A stretch of 23,644 bases of DNA from Desulfuromonas sp. SDB (GCA_001412365.1 LKUE01000393.1:1-23644); one strand, 5' to 3'. Positions 1 to 8,587 are shown, numbered from the stretch's first letter. Notes: generated by a model from the sequence alone, not told the origin. Made by a program: numbers and translations.

Positions 1-1
1 A

Positions 2-490
2 TTATTAGTAATAATATTTCTGATTAGTTTAATTATAAATTTTACTTCGCTGATTTTTTTACCCGATCAACTGGCCATACATTTTGGCAGTTCAGGCTAT
101 CCGGATAATTGGTCCAGTAAATATTTCCACTGCTTGCTATTTACCATTATTTTTACCGGATTTTTTCTGTTGTACTATTTTATCCCCGTAATAATTTTTA
201 AAATTCCCCATAAATATATTAATTTGCCCAACCGGAAATATTGGCTGGATGAAAAATATTATCAATTAACCAAAAATAAAATTTCCTCCATGCTTTATGA
301 AATGGGGATATCCTTATTTGTTTTTTTCTTATTGGTTTATTTTCTGGTGGCAAAAGCAAATTTATCTGATCCGGTAAAACTACCCGTATATCTTTTCCTG
401 CCCATTTTAATAGCTTACCTGTTGTACATACTGATTTGGCTGGTCAGATTTTTTGTTTATTTTATGAGGTCTACTCCCCCGGAAAATTAA
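2..490 (+). CDS. DUF1648-type integral membrane protein, 3' part
   Basis: An open frame enters from the left edge and ends at TAA 488-490; the true start lies outside the window, so the internal TTG at 134 is not the start. The visible part begins with a hydrophobic helix followed by a motif LPDQLAIHFGSSGYPDNWSSK-like in layout (positions about 59-120), typical of DUF1648, in which a Pro-Asp/His-Phe/Gly/Asp pattern links two membrane helices. Further on, an LPNRKYW segment matches the usual Asn-Lys-x-Tyr-Trp block of these proteins. Three more hydrophobic helices follow. The family is found alone or fused to SdpI-like immunity domains; its function is poorly known. It converges on the minus-strand gene that ends at 535, with one shared hairpin between them. 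Family call fairly sure, function unknown. Confidence 0.7.
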   Translation, partial: LLVIIFLISLIINFTSLIFLPDQLAIHFGSSGYPDNWSSKYFHCLLFTIIFTGFFLLYYFIPVIIFKIPHKYINLPNRKYWLDEKYYQLTKNKISSMLYEMGISLFVFFLLVYFLVAKANLSDPVKLPVYLFLPILIAYLLYILIWLVRFFVYFMRSTPPEN

Positions 491-511
491 TTTTTACCAA
501 TATCAACTTAA

Positions 512-536
512 AATAGGGAAGCTTAGCTTCCCTATT
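512..536. terminator. Bidirectional terminator hairpin between convergent genes
   Basis: A perfect 11-bp stem (AATAGGGAAGC / GCTTCCCTATT) with a 3-nt loop lies between the plus-strand gene ending at 490 and the minus-strand gene ending at 535, overlapping the latter's stop codon. On the plus strand it is followed by ATTTTA. The position and stem strength suggest intrinsic termination in both directions; the U-tract is short. Confidence 0.65.
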
Positions 537-3165
537 ATTTTATCAAAGTGATTCTATGAGATATCTGATGGTATCCTGAGGATATGGATAAAAAGTAAGT
601 TCCTGAAGCTAAGCCTTGTGCCTTGAACTCCAGTTGATGTTCACCTGGATTTACCGGTTGATCCATCAGCGTTTCCACTAGTCTTCCGTTAACATCGAAT
701 ACTTTAACTTTCAGATGAGTGGACTTTAACACCTCAAATGAAATTGTAGTTTGCTGTTCAAATGGTTCCGGATAATTTTTATTGAATCTGAAATCCGCAG
801 TAATTAATTCAGGTTCTTCTTCCACTCCAGTTGAACTGATATCAAACAGGTACATTGAACGTCCGTGGGTTCCGGATACAAGAATTCTCTGGTTTTGATG
901 CAGATCAATGTCAAATACAGGAACAATGGGGTGATCAGAGCCCATAACCTGCCAAATATTTCCTCCATCATCGGAATAGTAACAACCGAAATCGGTGCCG
1001 ATATAAAGCCGGTCAGGTATATCCGGATCGGGGAGGATATCGTTGACCGGAACATCTGTTAAATTGCCGCTGATATCAGTCCAGGAACTGCCCAGATTAT
1101 CAGTCTTATAGATATGAGGCAGCAATTCATCCTGTTTGTAACCGGAAAAAGTTACATAAGCAGTATTTTGCTGGTAAACGTCAGCAGTTACTCGAGTACA
1201 CCAGCGATCAGGCAGGGAAGAGGAGACCATATTCCAATTAGTTCCCCCGTTAGTAGTTACCCACACTCTGCTGTCATCGGTGCCCACCCAAATTACATCA
1301 GCATTGAGAGGGGATTGGCTGATGGTGGTTATGGTTCCGTAAGTCAAGTTTCCTCCCCCTGATCCTCCGGTTAAATCCGGACTGACTGGATTCCATTGGT
1401 TCCCTCCATTGGTAGTTTTCCATAGGCGTTGAGCACCGTAGAATAGAACTTGGTGATTATGGGGACTCATCACCACCGGAGTCATCCAGTTGGTTCTTTC
1501 CCCGTGGGAATAGTTGGTAAAAATTATATCCCAGTTATATCCCAAATCAGTTGATTTTCCCAGATAACCGTATTGAGCTTCGGCATAAATAATATTGGAG
1601 TTGGTGTAGTCAACAATGGTGTAGAAACCGTCACCGTAAAACAGTACATCCCAGTCATCCAATGCTCCGGTCAAGGTGCGGGGAGTGCTGTTGTCCTGAG
1701 TTCCTCCGTAAAGACGCTGGGGATTTAACTGATCAATGGTAATTGCATAAAATTGAGTAATGGGGAGAGTATTACATTTATTCCAGCTGTTGCCCCCATT
1801 AGTAGAAATATAAAAACCTCCGTCATTTCCTTCAGCCATAAAGTTACCCTGATCGGAGATAAACATGGCATGATGGTCAACATGCATTTGATCACCGATG
1901 GTATTCCAGTTCTGACCTCCATCGGTGCTTTTCCACAGGGACACATCCCCCAGATAGATAGTGTTGGCATTACCGGGATCGCACCAGATTTGTCCGAAGT
2001 ACCAGCCGAATCCGGAAAAACTGGAAGTTCCCGGAGAAACCAGTCGGGATTGCCAGCTATTTCCCCCATCGGTGGAACGCCAGATCCCCATCAAATTTCC
2101 GGGATGATCCACATAGCTGGCGTAGATTACATCGGGATTGGAAGGGGAAATAGCCAGACCTATGCGGCCATTGGTGGGGGAGTCAGGAGGCAGACCATTA
2201 GTGAGTTTGTTCCAGGTTAGACCATTATCGGTGGAACGCCAGATGCCTGAGGATAATCCTCCTACGCTTCGGTAATCAGGCTTTCTTATTCTTTCCCACA
2301 TTGCCGCAAACACGGTGTCCGAGTTGCGGGGATTGATCACAATATCTATGCAGCCGGTAGAGTCATTCAGATATAGAACCTTGTTCCAAGTAGCTCCCCC
2401 ATCGCTGCTGCGGTAAACTCCTCTTTCCGGATTTTTCCCGAATAACTTACCCATTGCTGCCACCAGTATAATCTGAGAATTTTCAGGATCTACCGCAATA
2501 CGACCGACGTGATGGGAATTGGGCAAGCCCAGAAATTCCCAGGTGACGCCACCATCAGTACTGCGGTAAACTCCGGTCCCGGAATAAGAGTCTCCGCTGG
2601 AATTTGCTTCTCCCGTTCCGAAATAGATGGTATCGGGGTTCTGAGGATCTACCGCAACATCACCACAGGATAAGCTGGGTACATCATCGGAAATCGGAAC
2701 CCAGCTGGATCCTCCATCGGTAGATTTAAAAACTCCTCCCAATGCTGCTCCCGCATAGATTATGTTGAGGTTATCCGGATGCACTGCTACCGCAGTAATG
2801 CGACCTCCCACATTGGTAGGACCGGCGGGAATGGCATTAAATTGATCAGTATTCATGGTAGCATTGCGAACTGCCACTGCTTGATTCAGTGCTCTTAGAT
2901 AAGCTTGATGAGGAATTTGTTCATAGGGATAAGCTCGGGATAAAGTAAACCATTCGGTTGGCTTTTTGCTGGGATCATCACCTCTCATCTGCATTTTATA
3001 GGACTGAAAGGCTGAATAAACTGAATCTTCAGCTGGTGGTGGAGAAGTAATGTCACCGGTAGTGATATTAACAGTGTTAATTGAAATCAAAGCAATTACT
3101 GATATTACTGCAAATAATATAATAATTAATATAGATTTTAAAGATTGGTTGCTTAATTTTGACAT
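535..3165 (-). CDS. Exported Asp-box (BNR/sortilin-like) beta-propeller protein with C-terminal sorting domain
   Basis: This 876-residue protein starts at ATG 3165 with a good AAGGAG site five bases upstream. Residues about 10-32 form a signal peptide or anchor. The body (about 110-770) holds at least 12 Asp-box motifs of the form S-T-D-G-G-x-x-W, the blade hallmark of sortilin/VPS10, YCF48-like and GH74-type propellers, some degenerated to S-T-N-G-G. Many are followed by D-P-x-N-x-D-x-I-Y, as in FCB-group surface propellers. The last 75 residues (NYPEPF, VFDVNGRLVETL, ASGTYFLSI) form a type-A-like Por/T9SS C-terminal sorting domain. I see no convincing catalytic residues, so it may be a binding or processing-dependent surface protein rather than a glycosidase. 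It is transcribed alone, away from its neighbour, with a repeat-rich upstream region. Confidence 0.85.
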   Translation of the reverse strand: MSKLSNQSLKSILIIILFAVISVIALISINTVNITTGDITSPPPAEDSVYSAFQSYKMQMRGDDPSKKPTEWFTLSRAYPYEQIPHQAYLRALNQAVAVRNATMNTDQFNAIPAGPTNVGGRITAVAVHPDNLNIIYAGAALGGVFKSTDGGSSWVPISDDVPSLSCGDVAVDPQNPDTIYFGTGEANSSGDSYSGTGVYRSTDGGVTWEFLGLPNSHHVGRIAVDPENSQIILVAAMGKLFGKNPERGVYRSSDGGATWNKVLYLNDSTGCIDIVINPRNSDTVFAAMWERIRKPDYRSVGGLSSGIWRSTDNGLTWNKLTNGLPPDSPTNGRIGLAISPSNPDVIYASYVDHPGNLMGIWRSTDGGNSWQSRLVSPGTSSFSGFGWYFGQIWCDPGNANTIYLGDVSLWKSTDGGQNWNTIGDQMHVDHHAMFISDQGNFMAEGNDGGFYISTNGGNSWNKCNTLPITQFYAITIDQLNPQRLYGGTQDNSTPRTLTGALDDWDVLFYGDGFYTIVDYTNSNIIYAEAQYGYLGKSTDLGYNWDIIFTNYSHGERTNWMTPVVMSPHNHQVLFYGAQRLWKTTNGGNQWNPVSPDLTGGSGGGNLTYGTITTISQSPLNADVIWVGTDDSRVWVTTNGGTNWNMVSSSLPDRWCTRVTADVYQQNTAYVTFSGYKQDELLPHIYKTDNLGSSWTDISGNLTDVPVNDILPDPDIPDRLYIGTDFGCYYSDDGGNIWQVMGSDHPIVPVFDIDLHQNQRILVSGTHGRSMYLFDISSTGVEEEPELITADFRFNKNYPEPFEQQTTISFEVLKSTHLKVKVFDVNGRLVETLMDQPVNPGEHQLEFKAQGLASGTYFLSISSGYHQISHRITLIK

Positions 3166-3290
3166 AATTACTCCTTATTAATAGAAGTTGCTCAGTTTTT
3201 TTATATTCTGCTAAACTATTGTACAGCTTTTACTCATTTATTGCCTGAAAATATTGCCTGAAAAATAAAACCGGAAGGATTCCTGGATAT

Positions 3291-3400
3291 TTCTCACACC
3301 AATCCACAAAGAGCACAAAGAATTATTCCCTCGATATCCCCTTAAATATGATTTTTTAATTTTATTCATCTCAGTGTTCTTAGTGTCTCCGTGTGATTAT
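3291..3400. repeat. Dispersed intergenic repeat, copy A
   Basis: A roughly 110-bp element bounded by short inverted ends (TCACAC at 3294-3299, GTGTGA at 3391-3396). Its first 43 bases (3295-3337) recur exactly at 3406-3448 in copy B. Its middle, CCTTAAATATGATTTTT at 3340-3356, recurs exactly in copy C at 9898-9914. CACAAAGAGCACAAAG near one end and GTGTTCTTAGTGTCTCCGTG near the other suggest an imperfect hairpin. Similar CACAAAG...CTTTGTG intergenic repeats are familiar from many environmental bacterial genomes; that link is from memory. Confidence 0.75.
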
Positions 3401-3402
3401 TT

Positions 3403-3510
3403 CCCCACACCAATCCACAAAGAGCACAAAGAATTATTCCCTCGATATTCAAACAACCATAATTCATTTTCATTCATCTCTGTGTGATTTATTATTTTCC
3501 CAACAACTAC
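3403..3510. repeat. Dispersed intergenic repeat, copy B
   Basis: The second copy lies 111 bp after copy A and shares an exact 43-base block with it (3406-3448). It is shortened in the middle, losing the CCTTAAATATG block, and ends with CATCTCTGTGTGATTTATT. The flank TTTTCCCAACAACTACA (about 3496-3510) resembles the flank of copy C (TTTTTCTAACATCTACA), so the repeat may extend to there. Confidence 0.7.
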
Positions 3511-3528
3511 ATTTTAAAATTATGAATT

Positions 3529-4155
3529 TTAGGAAAATAACCGTAGATCTTTTTCCTTGCAGTAATCTACTAAACCTTTTTCCGCTTGAGTAAGGTAGTC
3601 TTTTAAATTGTCTTTAGTTAATATTTCCAAATCCTGGAGGGGGGGCTGTTCATGTACATTTCTAACTGTATTGATAAAAGTTTTTGAAATAAAATCAATT
3701 TTCAATCCTTCCACATCAAAAGGCAGCTGGGGATAGTACTGAATTCCAAAAGTTTTATCATATAGGTTTTCAACGGGAATTTTGCTGAAATAATTCAATC
3801 TTTCCCAAATCTCGGATTTAAACTTTTTTTCATCCATTTGTTCAGGACGTTTGATCTTAAGCATTTGCCGGTTATTCTGGTCAAAAAAATCAAGCCATAA
3901 ATGGGTGAAATACCCAAAGGCAAATGCAAAATTGTCATCAGGTTGTGGGGATAAAGGTTTAATCTTTTCAACTAAATTATCCAGATCAATTTTTTTTTCG
4001 TGGATGAAATGAGATGATACAAATGCTTTTTGATCTTTGGGTTCAATACAATCGGGAGCAATATTGCCAAGTACAAAGGGATAAACAGGTAAATTAAATC
4101 CCTGTTTATTGGATAGGTTGTAACAAAACCAAATATGCAAACTAATTGGCGGCAT
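3529..4155 (-). CDS. Zinc-dependent phospholipase C-like (Zn_dep_PLPC) protein
   Basis: This 208-residue protein starts at ATG 4155, preceded by GAGGG with a six-base spacer. It shows the layout of the zinc-dependent phospholipase C/S1-P1-nuclease-like Zn_dep_PLPC family: an early His (H7), a G-N-I-A-P-D block (D35), S-S-H-F (H49) with H52 next to it, and the diagnostic F-x-F-G-Y-F-T-H-L-W-L-D (H85, D89). In the family these His and Asp residues bind zinc. There is no signal peptide, unlike secreted clostridial alpha-toxins, so this belongs to the short cytoplasmic branch of unknown substrate common in Firmicutes and anaerobes. The last third (LPFDVEGLKIDFI...) is not recognisable. It is a single gene, divergent from the exported-protein run that begins at 4292. 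Confidence 0.75.
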   Translation of the reverse strand: MPPISLHIWFCYNLSNKQGFNLPVYPFVLGNIAPDCIEPKDQKAFVSSHFIHEKKIDLDNLVEKIKPLSPQPDDNFAFAFGYFTHLWLDFFDQNNRQMLKIKRPEQMDEKKFKSEIWERLNYFSKIPVENLYDKTFGIQYYPQLPFDVEGLKIDFISKTFINTVRNVHEQPPLQDLEILTKDNLKDYLTQAEKGLVDYCKEKDLRLFS

Positions 4156-4291
4156 AATAATCCCTCAAGTTCAAAAGTATAGCATAACTAAAAATCATTA
4201 CCAGAAAATCTTGATTAATTTTTTAATATAGCATATTATATTAACCATAACAAAAAGAAAGGTGTGTAAAATTAAAACCATGGGGGCATCC

Positions 4292-5371
4292 ATGAAAAAG
4301 TTGTTTTTAATTCAACTAGGGCTGGTCATTTTACTGAGCTTAGGCTTAAATGGACAAAATTTATTAAATTTACCTGAAAGTGTGGTTTATGATTCTCTAC
4401 GCTGCAGGTATCTGGTGTCCAATTGGGGGGATGGTCATTTAGTTCAAATTGATTCAATGGGAGTTCAATCGTATTTCATTGAAAATGAACATTGCCATGC
4501 TGGATTGATTATTGTGGATACGGTAGTTTACGCTGCTTGTAGGGAATATGGAGTCAGAGGTTTCAATTTGAGTAACGGGCAAAAAATTTGTGATGTACCC
4601 ATTCCCGGTGCAGGTAATATCAATGATATCACCTCGGATACCTCCGGGTTTATCTATGTCTCTTATCCAACTGCAAGTAAAATCTACCAAGTTGATCCGG
4701 TTCAACAGACATATTCGGTTATACTTGATTACAATCTTAATACTCCCAACGGGATTTATTTTGATCCAACCTTTAACAGGATAATTATTGTTTCCTATCG
4801 AATTAACACTCCAATCCAAGCTTTATACCTAAGCGATACCACTATACAGACTATTAACTATCCCAATCTTCACAATCTGGATGGAATTACTTGTGATGAG
4901 AACCTCAACTATTATGTATCTTCTTGGTATACCAATGCAGTTCACCAGATGGATAGTTCCTTTAGTTCGGCGCAGGTTCTAGCTACTTTTGCTGATGATC
5001 CTGCTGATATCTACTACAATCCGGTGGATCAAATTATTGCGGTCCCCCTGATCTTCAGCAATCAAATTGAATTCATTCCTTTAACTACGCCGGTAGAGGA
5101 AATTGATCATGGTCAACTCCACAAACCTGATTGGCGGGTATGTTTCCAGGACGGATGTTTAAGGATTAATTTAACCCTTGAAGTAAATGCTGAAGTTGGT
5201 ATTGCAATATTTGATTTAACTGGTCGAAGTCTGAGTACAACTGAGACAAGACATTTAGAAAGTGGAGAACATTGTATTCAGCTTAGCTGTCCCCATCTTT
5301 GTACCGGTGGGTATATCGTCAGATTACAAGCAGGAGATGATATTTACTGTAAATTTATCCTGAATATATAG
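4292..5371 (+). CDS. Secreted NHL/SMP-30-like beta-propeller protein with C-terminal sorting domain
   Basis: I chose ATG 4292, which gives a clean signal peptide (MKKLFLIQLGLVILLSLGLNG) and has GGGGG six bases upstream. In-frame GTG 4262 and ATG 4280 would add a polar extension in front of it. The mature protein (to 359 residues) has repeated blades of the type P-E-S-V-V-Y-D-S, G-I-Y-F-D-P-T-F-N and L-D-G-I-T-C-D-E-N, as in NHL or gluconolactonase-like propellers that often bind sugars or lactones. From about residue 275 a divergent Por/T9SS sorting domain follows (VGIAIFDLTGRSL, CTGGYIVRLQ), rich in Cys for this class. The stop is TAG. It heads a run of four exported proteins on the same strand, with 74 bases to the next gene. 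Confidence 0.75.
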   Translation: MKKLFLIQLGLVILLSLGLNGQNLLNLPESVVYDSLRCRYLVSNWGDGHLVQIDSMGVQSYFIENEHCHAGLIIVDTVVYAACREYGVRGFNLSNGQKICDVPIPGAGNINDITSDTSGFIYVSYPTASKIYQVDPVQQTYSVILDYNLNTPNGIYFDPTFNRIIIVSYRINTPIQALYLSDTTIQTINYPNLHNLDGITCDENLNYYVSSWYTNAVHQMDSSFSSAQVLATFADDPADIYYNPVDQIIAVPLIFSNQIEFIPLTTPVEEIDHGQLHKPDWRVCFQDGCLRINLTLEVNAEVGIAIFDLTGRSLSTTETRHLESGEHCIQLSCPHLCTGGYIVRLQAGDDIYCKFILNI

Positions 5372-5445
5372 AATATTCTTACTATTTTTTATTTTTTAAA
5401 GTAAAATAATCCAAAACATTAGAAGTACACCTATAAGGGGAAGCT

Positions 5446-7122
5446 ATGTTAATTTTTACTTCAATTTTGTTATTTATTAATCTTTCCAATCAACTTTCAC
5501 CACTTCCTGATCAACGTGGAATTTGTATTACTCCGGTTATAAAGCAAAGTACTGATCAGTTAAATTGGGATCAGATCAGATTGGAAAACCGTGATTACCG
5601 GTTGAATGAAATGTTGAGGGTCAGACCGGTAGTTCAAGTTGGAGACACTAAGACATTTTGGTCCTGGGATTTATCAGTTATGCCCCCACAGTGGATACAA
5701 GTACCTGCCACCTGCCGTGCAGTTGGCGATTCATCCTACATTTTTGTTGCGGATAATTGCTGGAATGTTCATATGGATCAGGTTGATGTGGATACAGTGA
5801 TTGCCCATTTTGAGGATCATACTCTAAATAATCCTGATTGGGGGATAGTCCAGTTAGATGTCCAGCATTTTGGAGATATTCCCGATGAGATTGACAATGA
5901 CCGTCATGTATATATTTTCTATTCAGCATTGGGCAGCTATCAGGGGACTGCATTTGATGGGTATTTCTCCGCCTACAATCAGATGACTGAAGCTCAAGCT
6001 CAGGCGGTGGGTGCTCATTCCAATGAAGTGGAAATGTTCTACATGACCTGTTATCCTCTAAATCCCAGTGCCCCCCAGAGGTTAAGTGTATTAGCTCATG
6101 AATTAGAACATATGATTCATTGGAACATGGATGAAGATGAGGACATCTGGGTGGATGAGGGCTGTGCTGAAATGGCGATGTGGCTTTACGGTTTGCCCGA
6201 TCCCATTAGCGGCTTCCCCTCCCAGCCGGATAATGACCTTACTCAATGGGATCAGCAATGGGCTGACTACATTCAGACTTATCTTTTCATGATGTATCTC
6301 CATGATCAATATGGCGGATCGGATATGGTGAAGACCTTAGTCGCTGAATCCTTAAATGGCATTCAGGGGGTTGAACAGGCATTGCAGACCATGGGTTATT
6401 CTGAAAATTTCAAGCAGATATTTTCCAACTGGACGGTGGCAAATTTCATCAATGACACTCTCTACGATCAGGGTCAGTACGGATATTACAATTTAGTTTT
6501 GCCCAGTTTTAATTCAATACTTCATTCCAACTATCCGGTAGATGTATCCGGTGCGAAGGTAAATTCATGGGGAACTGATTATATTCACTTTATAAATGGA
6601 AGGGAACTTAGTTTTATCTTCGATGGAGCAGATAATACTGAATTCTCCATGCCAGTGATTATGTTTACCGCTGGGCTAGATAGTGTAATGGTTGTAAGCC
6701 TTGATTCAGTTAACTATGCACAATTATTCCTTCCTGGTTTTGGCAGCGAGTTTGACCATGCGGTGTTGGCAGTTTCCCGTACGTTAAGTTCAGGAGACAG
6801 CTTGTATGATTATTTTGCCGATGCATTACCGGTTGGAGTGGCTGAACAGCCCCCCCTTTATCGAACCAGTAGCTTTCATTATTATGTTAATGAAAATTCA
6901 ACCACTCTGAAAGTTCTCTGGTTAAATCCAGTTCCCGGCAACCTCCAGTGCCGAATAGTTGATGTATCCGGAAGAATATTAATCAATGAATTGTTTAATA
7001 TCCGAACAAGTGGCACTTACCATATTGAACTGAATATTGAAGATTTAACTGCTGGTAAGTATTTTTTAGTTTTAAATTTAAATAAAAGTATATCCACTGA
7101 ATCATTCAGTGTGGTCAGATAA
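5446..7122 (+). CDS. Secreted gluzincin-type metalloprotease (HELEH) with C-terminal sorting domain
   Basis: This 558-residue protein starts at ATG 5446 behind AAGGGG, with a short signal peptide (to about residue 20). Residues about 90-250 form the peptidase: L-A-H-E-L-E-H at 216-222 supplies the two zinc His and the catalytic Glu, and D-E-G-C-A-E-M (E238, E242) 16 residues on supplies the likely third ligand, a gluzincin arrangement as in M30/hyicolysin- or immune-inhibitor-A-like peptidases. Upstream, an I-V-Q-L-D...G-D-I-P-D-E-I-D-N-D segment is usual in these FCB proteases. Residues about 360-470 form a beta-rich domain of unknown role. The last 80 residues (LQCRIVDVSGRILINEL, LTAGKYFLVLNL) are a sorting domain. 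The peptidase call is strong; the exact MEROPS family is not settled. Confidence 0.82.
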   Translation: MLIFTSILLFINLSNQLSPLPDQRGICITPVIKQSTDQLNWDQIRLENRDYRLNEMLRVRPVVQVGDTKTFWSWDLSVMPPQWIQVPATCRAVGDSSYIFVADNCWNVHMDQVDVDTVIAHFEDHTLNNPDWGIVQLDVQHFGDIPDEIDNDRHVYIFYSALGSYQGTAFDGYFSAYNQMTEAQAQAVGAHSNEVEMFYMTCYPLNPSAPQRLSVLAHELEHMIHWNMDEDEDIWVDEGCAEMAMWLYGLPDPISGFPSQPDNDLTQWDQQWADYIQTYLFMMYLHDQYGGSDMVKTLVAESLNGIQGVEQALQTMGYSENFKQIFSNWTVANFINDTLYDQGQYGYYNLVLPSFNSILHSNYPVDVSGAKVNSWGTDYIHFINGRELSFIFDGADNTEFSMPVIMFTAGLDSVMVVSLDSVNYAQLFLPGFGSEFDHAVLAVSRTLSSGDSLYDYFADALPVGVAEQPPLYRTSSFHYYVNENSTTLKVLWLNPVPGNLQCRIVDVSGRILINELFNIRTSGTYHIELNIEDLTAGKYFLVLNLNKSISTESFSVVR

Positions 7123-7135
7123 TTTTAATCTTGCC

Positions 7136-7141
7136 AGGAGG
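7136..7141 (+). promoter_or_regulatory. AGGAGG ribosome site fixing the start at ATG 7148
   Basis: A full AGGAGG followed by TTGTTT places the start of the small coiled-coil gene at ATG 7148 rather than at the in-frame ATG 7109, which lies inside the upstream protease gene and would precede the signal peptide with a charged tail. Confidence 0.8.
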
Positions 7142-7147
7142 TTGTTT

Positions 7148-7414
7148 ATGTTGACTAAACTATGGATGGTAATCTTACCTCTGGGACTATTGTTTAATCA
7201 GGCAGCCGTAAACCGGCAAGTATCTTTTTCACCGCAGTTGGAGTTAATTGGAGATGATCATGTTAGGGTTCTGGTACTGGATTTGGAAAGAAAAGTTAAT
7301 GAGCTCCAGGATCAAGTTGTCCAATTACAGGAAGAAAATGAGAAGATCAGAGCTGAATTACAACAATTAGCAACTGAAATGGAGCAAATTAAGCAAAATC
7401 TGCAATCGGAGTAA
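7148..7414 (+). CDS. Small exported coiled-coil protein
   Basis: The 88-residue product has a signal peptide (MLTKLWMVILPLGLLF, cleavage near residue 20), a linker ending in LIGDDHVRVLVLD, and then an uninterrupted amphipathic coiled coil from about residue 38 to the end, with heptad Leu/Val/Ile positions and many Glu/Gln (VNELQDQVVQLQEENEKI). No known family is recognised. It starts 25 bases after the protease stop and lies 36 bases before the next gene, so it is probably co-transcribed with both. A secreted, oligomerising partner for the protease or for the next protein is possible, but that rests on position only. There is no sorting domain. Confidence 0.7.
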   Translation: MLTKLWMVILPLGLLFNQAAVNRQVSFSPQLELIGDDHVRVLVLDLERKVNELQDQVVQLQEENEKIRAELQQLATEMEQIKQNLQSE

Positions 7415-7450
7415 AGACATTTAAGTTAAAATATTGAACAGGAGGTGATC

Positions 7451-8578
7451 ATGAGAGGAATTATTATTTTAGCAGTGTTGATGGTGTTATCATTGAATTT
7501 AACCGCTAGCAGATTGGATTCAGCATTGATTATTGATCACCATTATGTCCATCCTGATCAAATTCCCTCTGCCTGGATTGATTCGGTTAAAGCTAATTGT
7601 AAATGGCATTATGCCCATACTTCCCACGGAGGGCAGTTGACCATAGGATTAGAAGATTTAGAGGTGATAAATTCTAATTATGCCGTGGATATAGGATGGT
7701 GTGCCTTACCCGTAAATCCTTCTGCCTTCTGCATTCACGACGGGCAGCTTTCTGAAAGCTACATCACCCCTGAACTTTACTGGCAATCCACTGCAGGAAT
7801 GAATACTACTAGAGCAGTGTTGAATGGGAATCCAGACTTGAACTACTCCGGCTGGTCTTGGTGCTGTCAGGTAAATTCCTATAATCAAACTCAGGTTCAG
7901 GAATATCTGGATTCTCTTAGTCAATTAGAGCAGGAATTTCCCAATGTCACTTTTATTTATATGACCGGGAATGCTCAAACTGATGGTTCAGGCGGATATA
8001 ACCGCTATTTGAGAAATGAACAGATAAGACAGTACTGTATGGACAATAACAAAGTATTATTTGATTTTGCAGATTTGGACTGCTGGTGGTACAACGACAC
8101 TACCGGAATGTGGGAGCAGAATACCTATAGTTACAACTCCCAAAATATCCCCCTGGAACATCCCGCATTTAACGGTAACTACGGAGGACATACCACCTAT
8201 GAAAGCTGTCTGCAAAAAGGATGTGCAGTATGGTATATGTTCGCAGTTCTCAGCGGTTGGCAGCCCATGACCGGAATTGAAGAAATTGACCAGGGAAATC
8301 ATTTGATAAATTTCAGTATATTCCCCAATCCCTTCACTACAGAAATTAAGATTAATTTTTCATTGTCCCGGGAATCCAGCATTCGTTTTGCCGTATACAA
8401 TCTGGCAGGTCAGAGGATTTATTCAACCGTAGACAGTAATTATGGCAAAGGTACTCATCAGTTAATTTGGTCAGGGCAAGATGATAGCGGGGAAATTGTC
8501 AACAGCGGCATATACTTTTACAAAATTTTAGTAAACGGTGAATTTAACAGTTGGGGTGAGTTAATTTTTATTAAGTAA
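7451..8578 (+). CDS. Secreted HTSHGG-motif protein, possibly SGNH-hydrolase-like, with C-terminal sorting domain
   Basis: The start is ATG 7451, five bases after AGGAGG; the GTG at 7445 is part of the ribosome site. A signal peptide (MRGIIILAVLMVLSLNLTAS) opens the 375-residue protein. Residues about 25-270 carry H-Y-A-H-T-S-H-G-G (H56, H59), F-I-Y-M-T-G-N-A-Q, N-E-Q-I-R-Q-Y-C and L-F-D-F-A-D-L, ending in an H-P-A-F-N-G-N-Y-G-G-H-T segment. I have seen this combination in secreted FCB and deltaproteobacterial proteins sometimes labelled SGNH/GDSL-like; the fold is plausible but the catalytic Ser is not obvious, so no reaction is claimed. Six or more Cys suggest disulfides. From about 280, NPFTTEIKINFSL and IVNSGIYFYKIL form a FlgD-like/type-A sorting domain. 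Confidence 0.65.
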   Translation: MRGIIILAVLMVLSLNLTASRLDSALIIDHHYVHPDQIPSAWIDSVKANCKWHYAHTSHGGQLTIGLEDLEVINSNYAVDIGWCALPVNPSAFCIHDGQLSESYITPELYWQSTAGMNTTRAVLNGNPDLNYSGWSWCCQVNSYNQTQVQEYLDSLSQLEQEFPNVTFIYMTGNAQTDGSGGYNRYLRNEQIRQYCMDNNKVLFDFADLDCWWYNDTTGMWEQNTYSYNSQNIPLEHPAFNGNYGGHTTYESCLQKGCAVWYMFAVLSGWQPMTGIEEIDQGNHLINFSIFPNPFTTEIKINFSLSRESSIRFAVYNLAGQRIYSTVDSNYGKGTHQLIWSGQDDSGEIVNSGIYFYKILVNGEFNSWGELIFIK

Positions 8579-8587
8579 TTTAACTAA

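Larger units (their letters stand above)
3166..3528. other. Intergenic region with two repeat copies
   Basis: There is no credible gene in these 363 bases. The left end carries the leader and ribosome site of the minus-strand propeller gene. A small direct repeat (TTGCCTGAAAA at 3241-3251 and 3254-3264) follows, then the two tandem copies of the dispersed repeat described separately. A 66-codon frame at 3393-3593 runs through repeat sequence and has no ribosome site. Confidence 0.6.

Noticed and set aside
1753-2220. 155-codon plus-strand frame antisense to the propeller gene
   Set aside because: It lies wholly within a repeat-rich gene with clear Asp-box coding on the minus strand, and it has no ribosome site or recognisable domain.
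3295-3448. The two 43-base direct repeats as a CRISPR remnant
   Set aside because: There are only two units, the third copy is 6 kb away and changed inside, the ends are inverted, and the interval also belongs to the repeat. No cas gene is present.
5372-5400. Terminator after the NHL-like propeller gene
   Set aside because: GAATATTC is a loopless 8-bp palindrome followed by T-rich sequence; a stem that short cannot be separated from AT-rich background.
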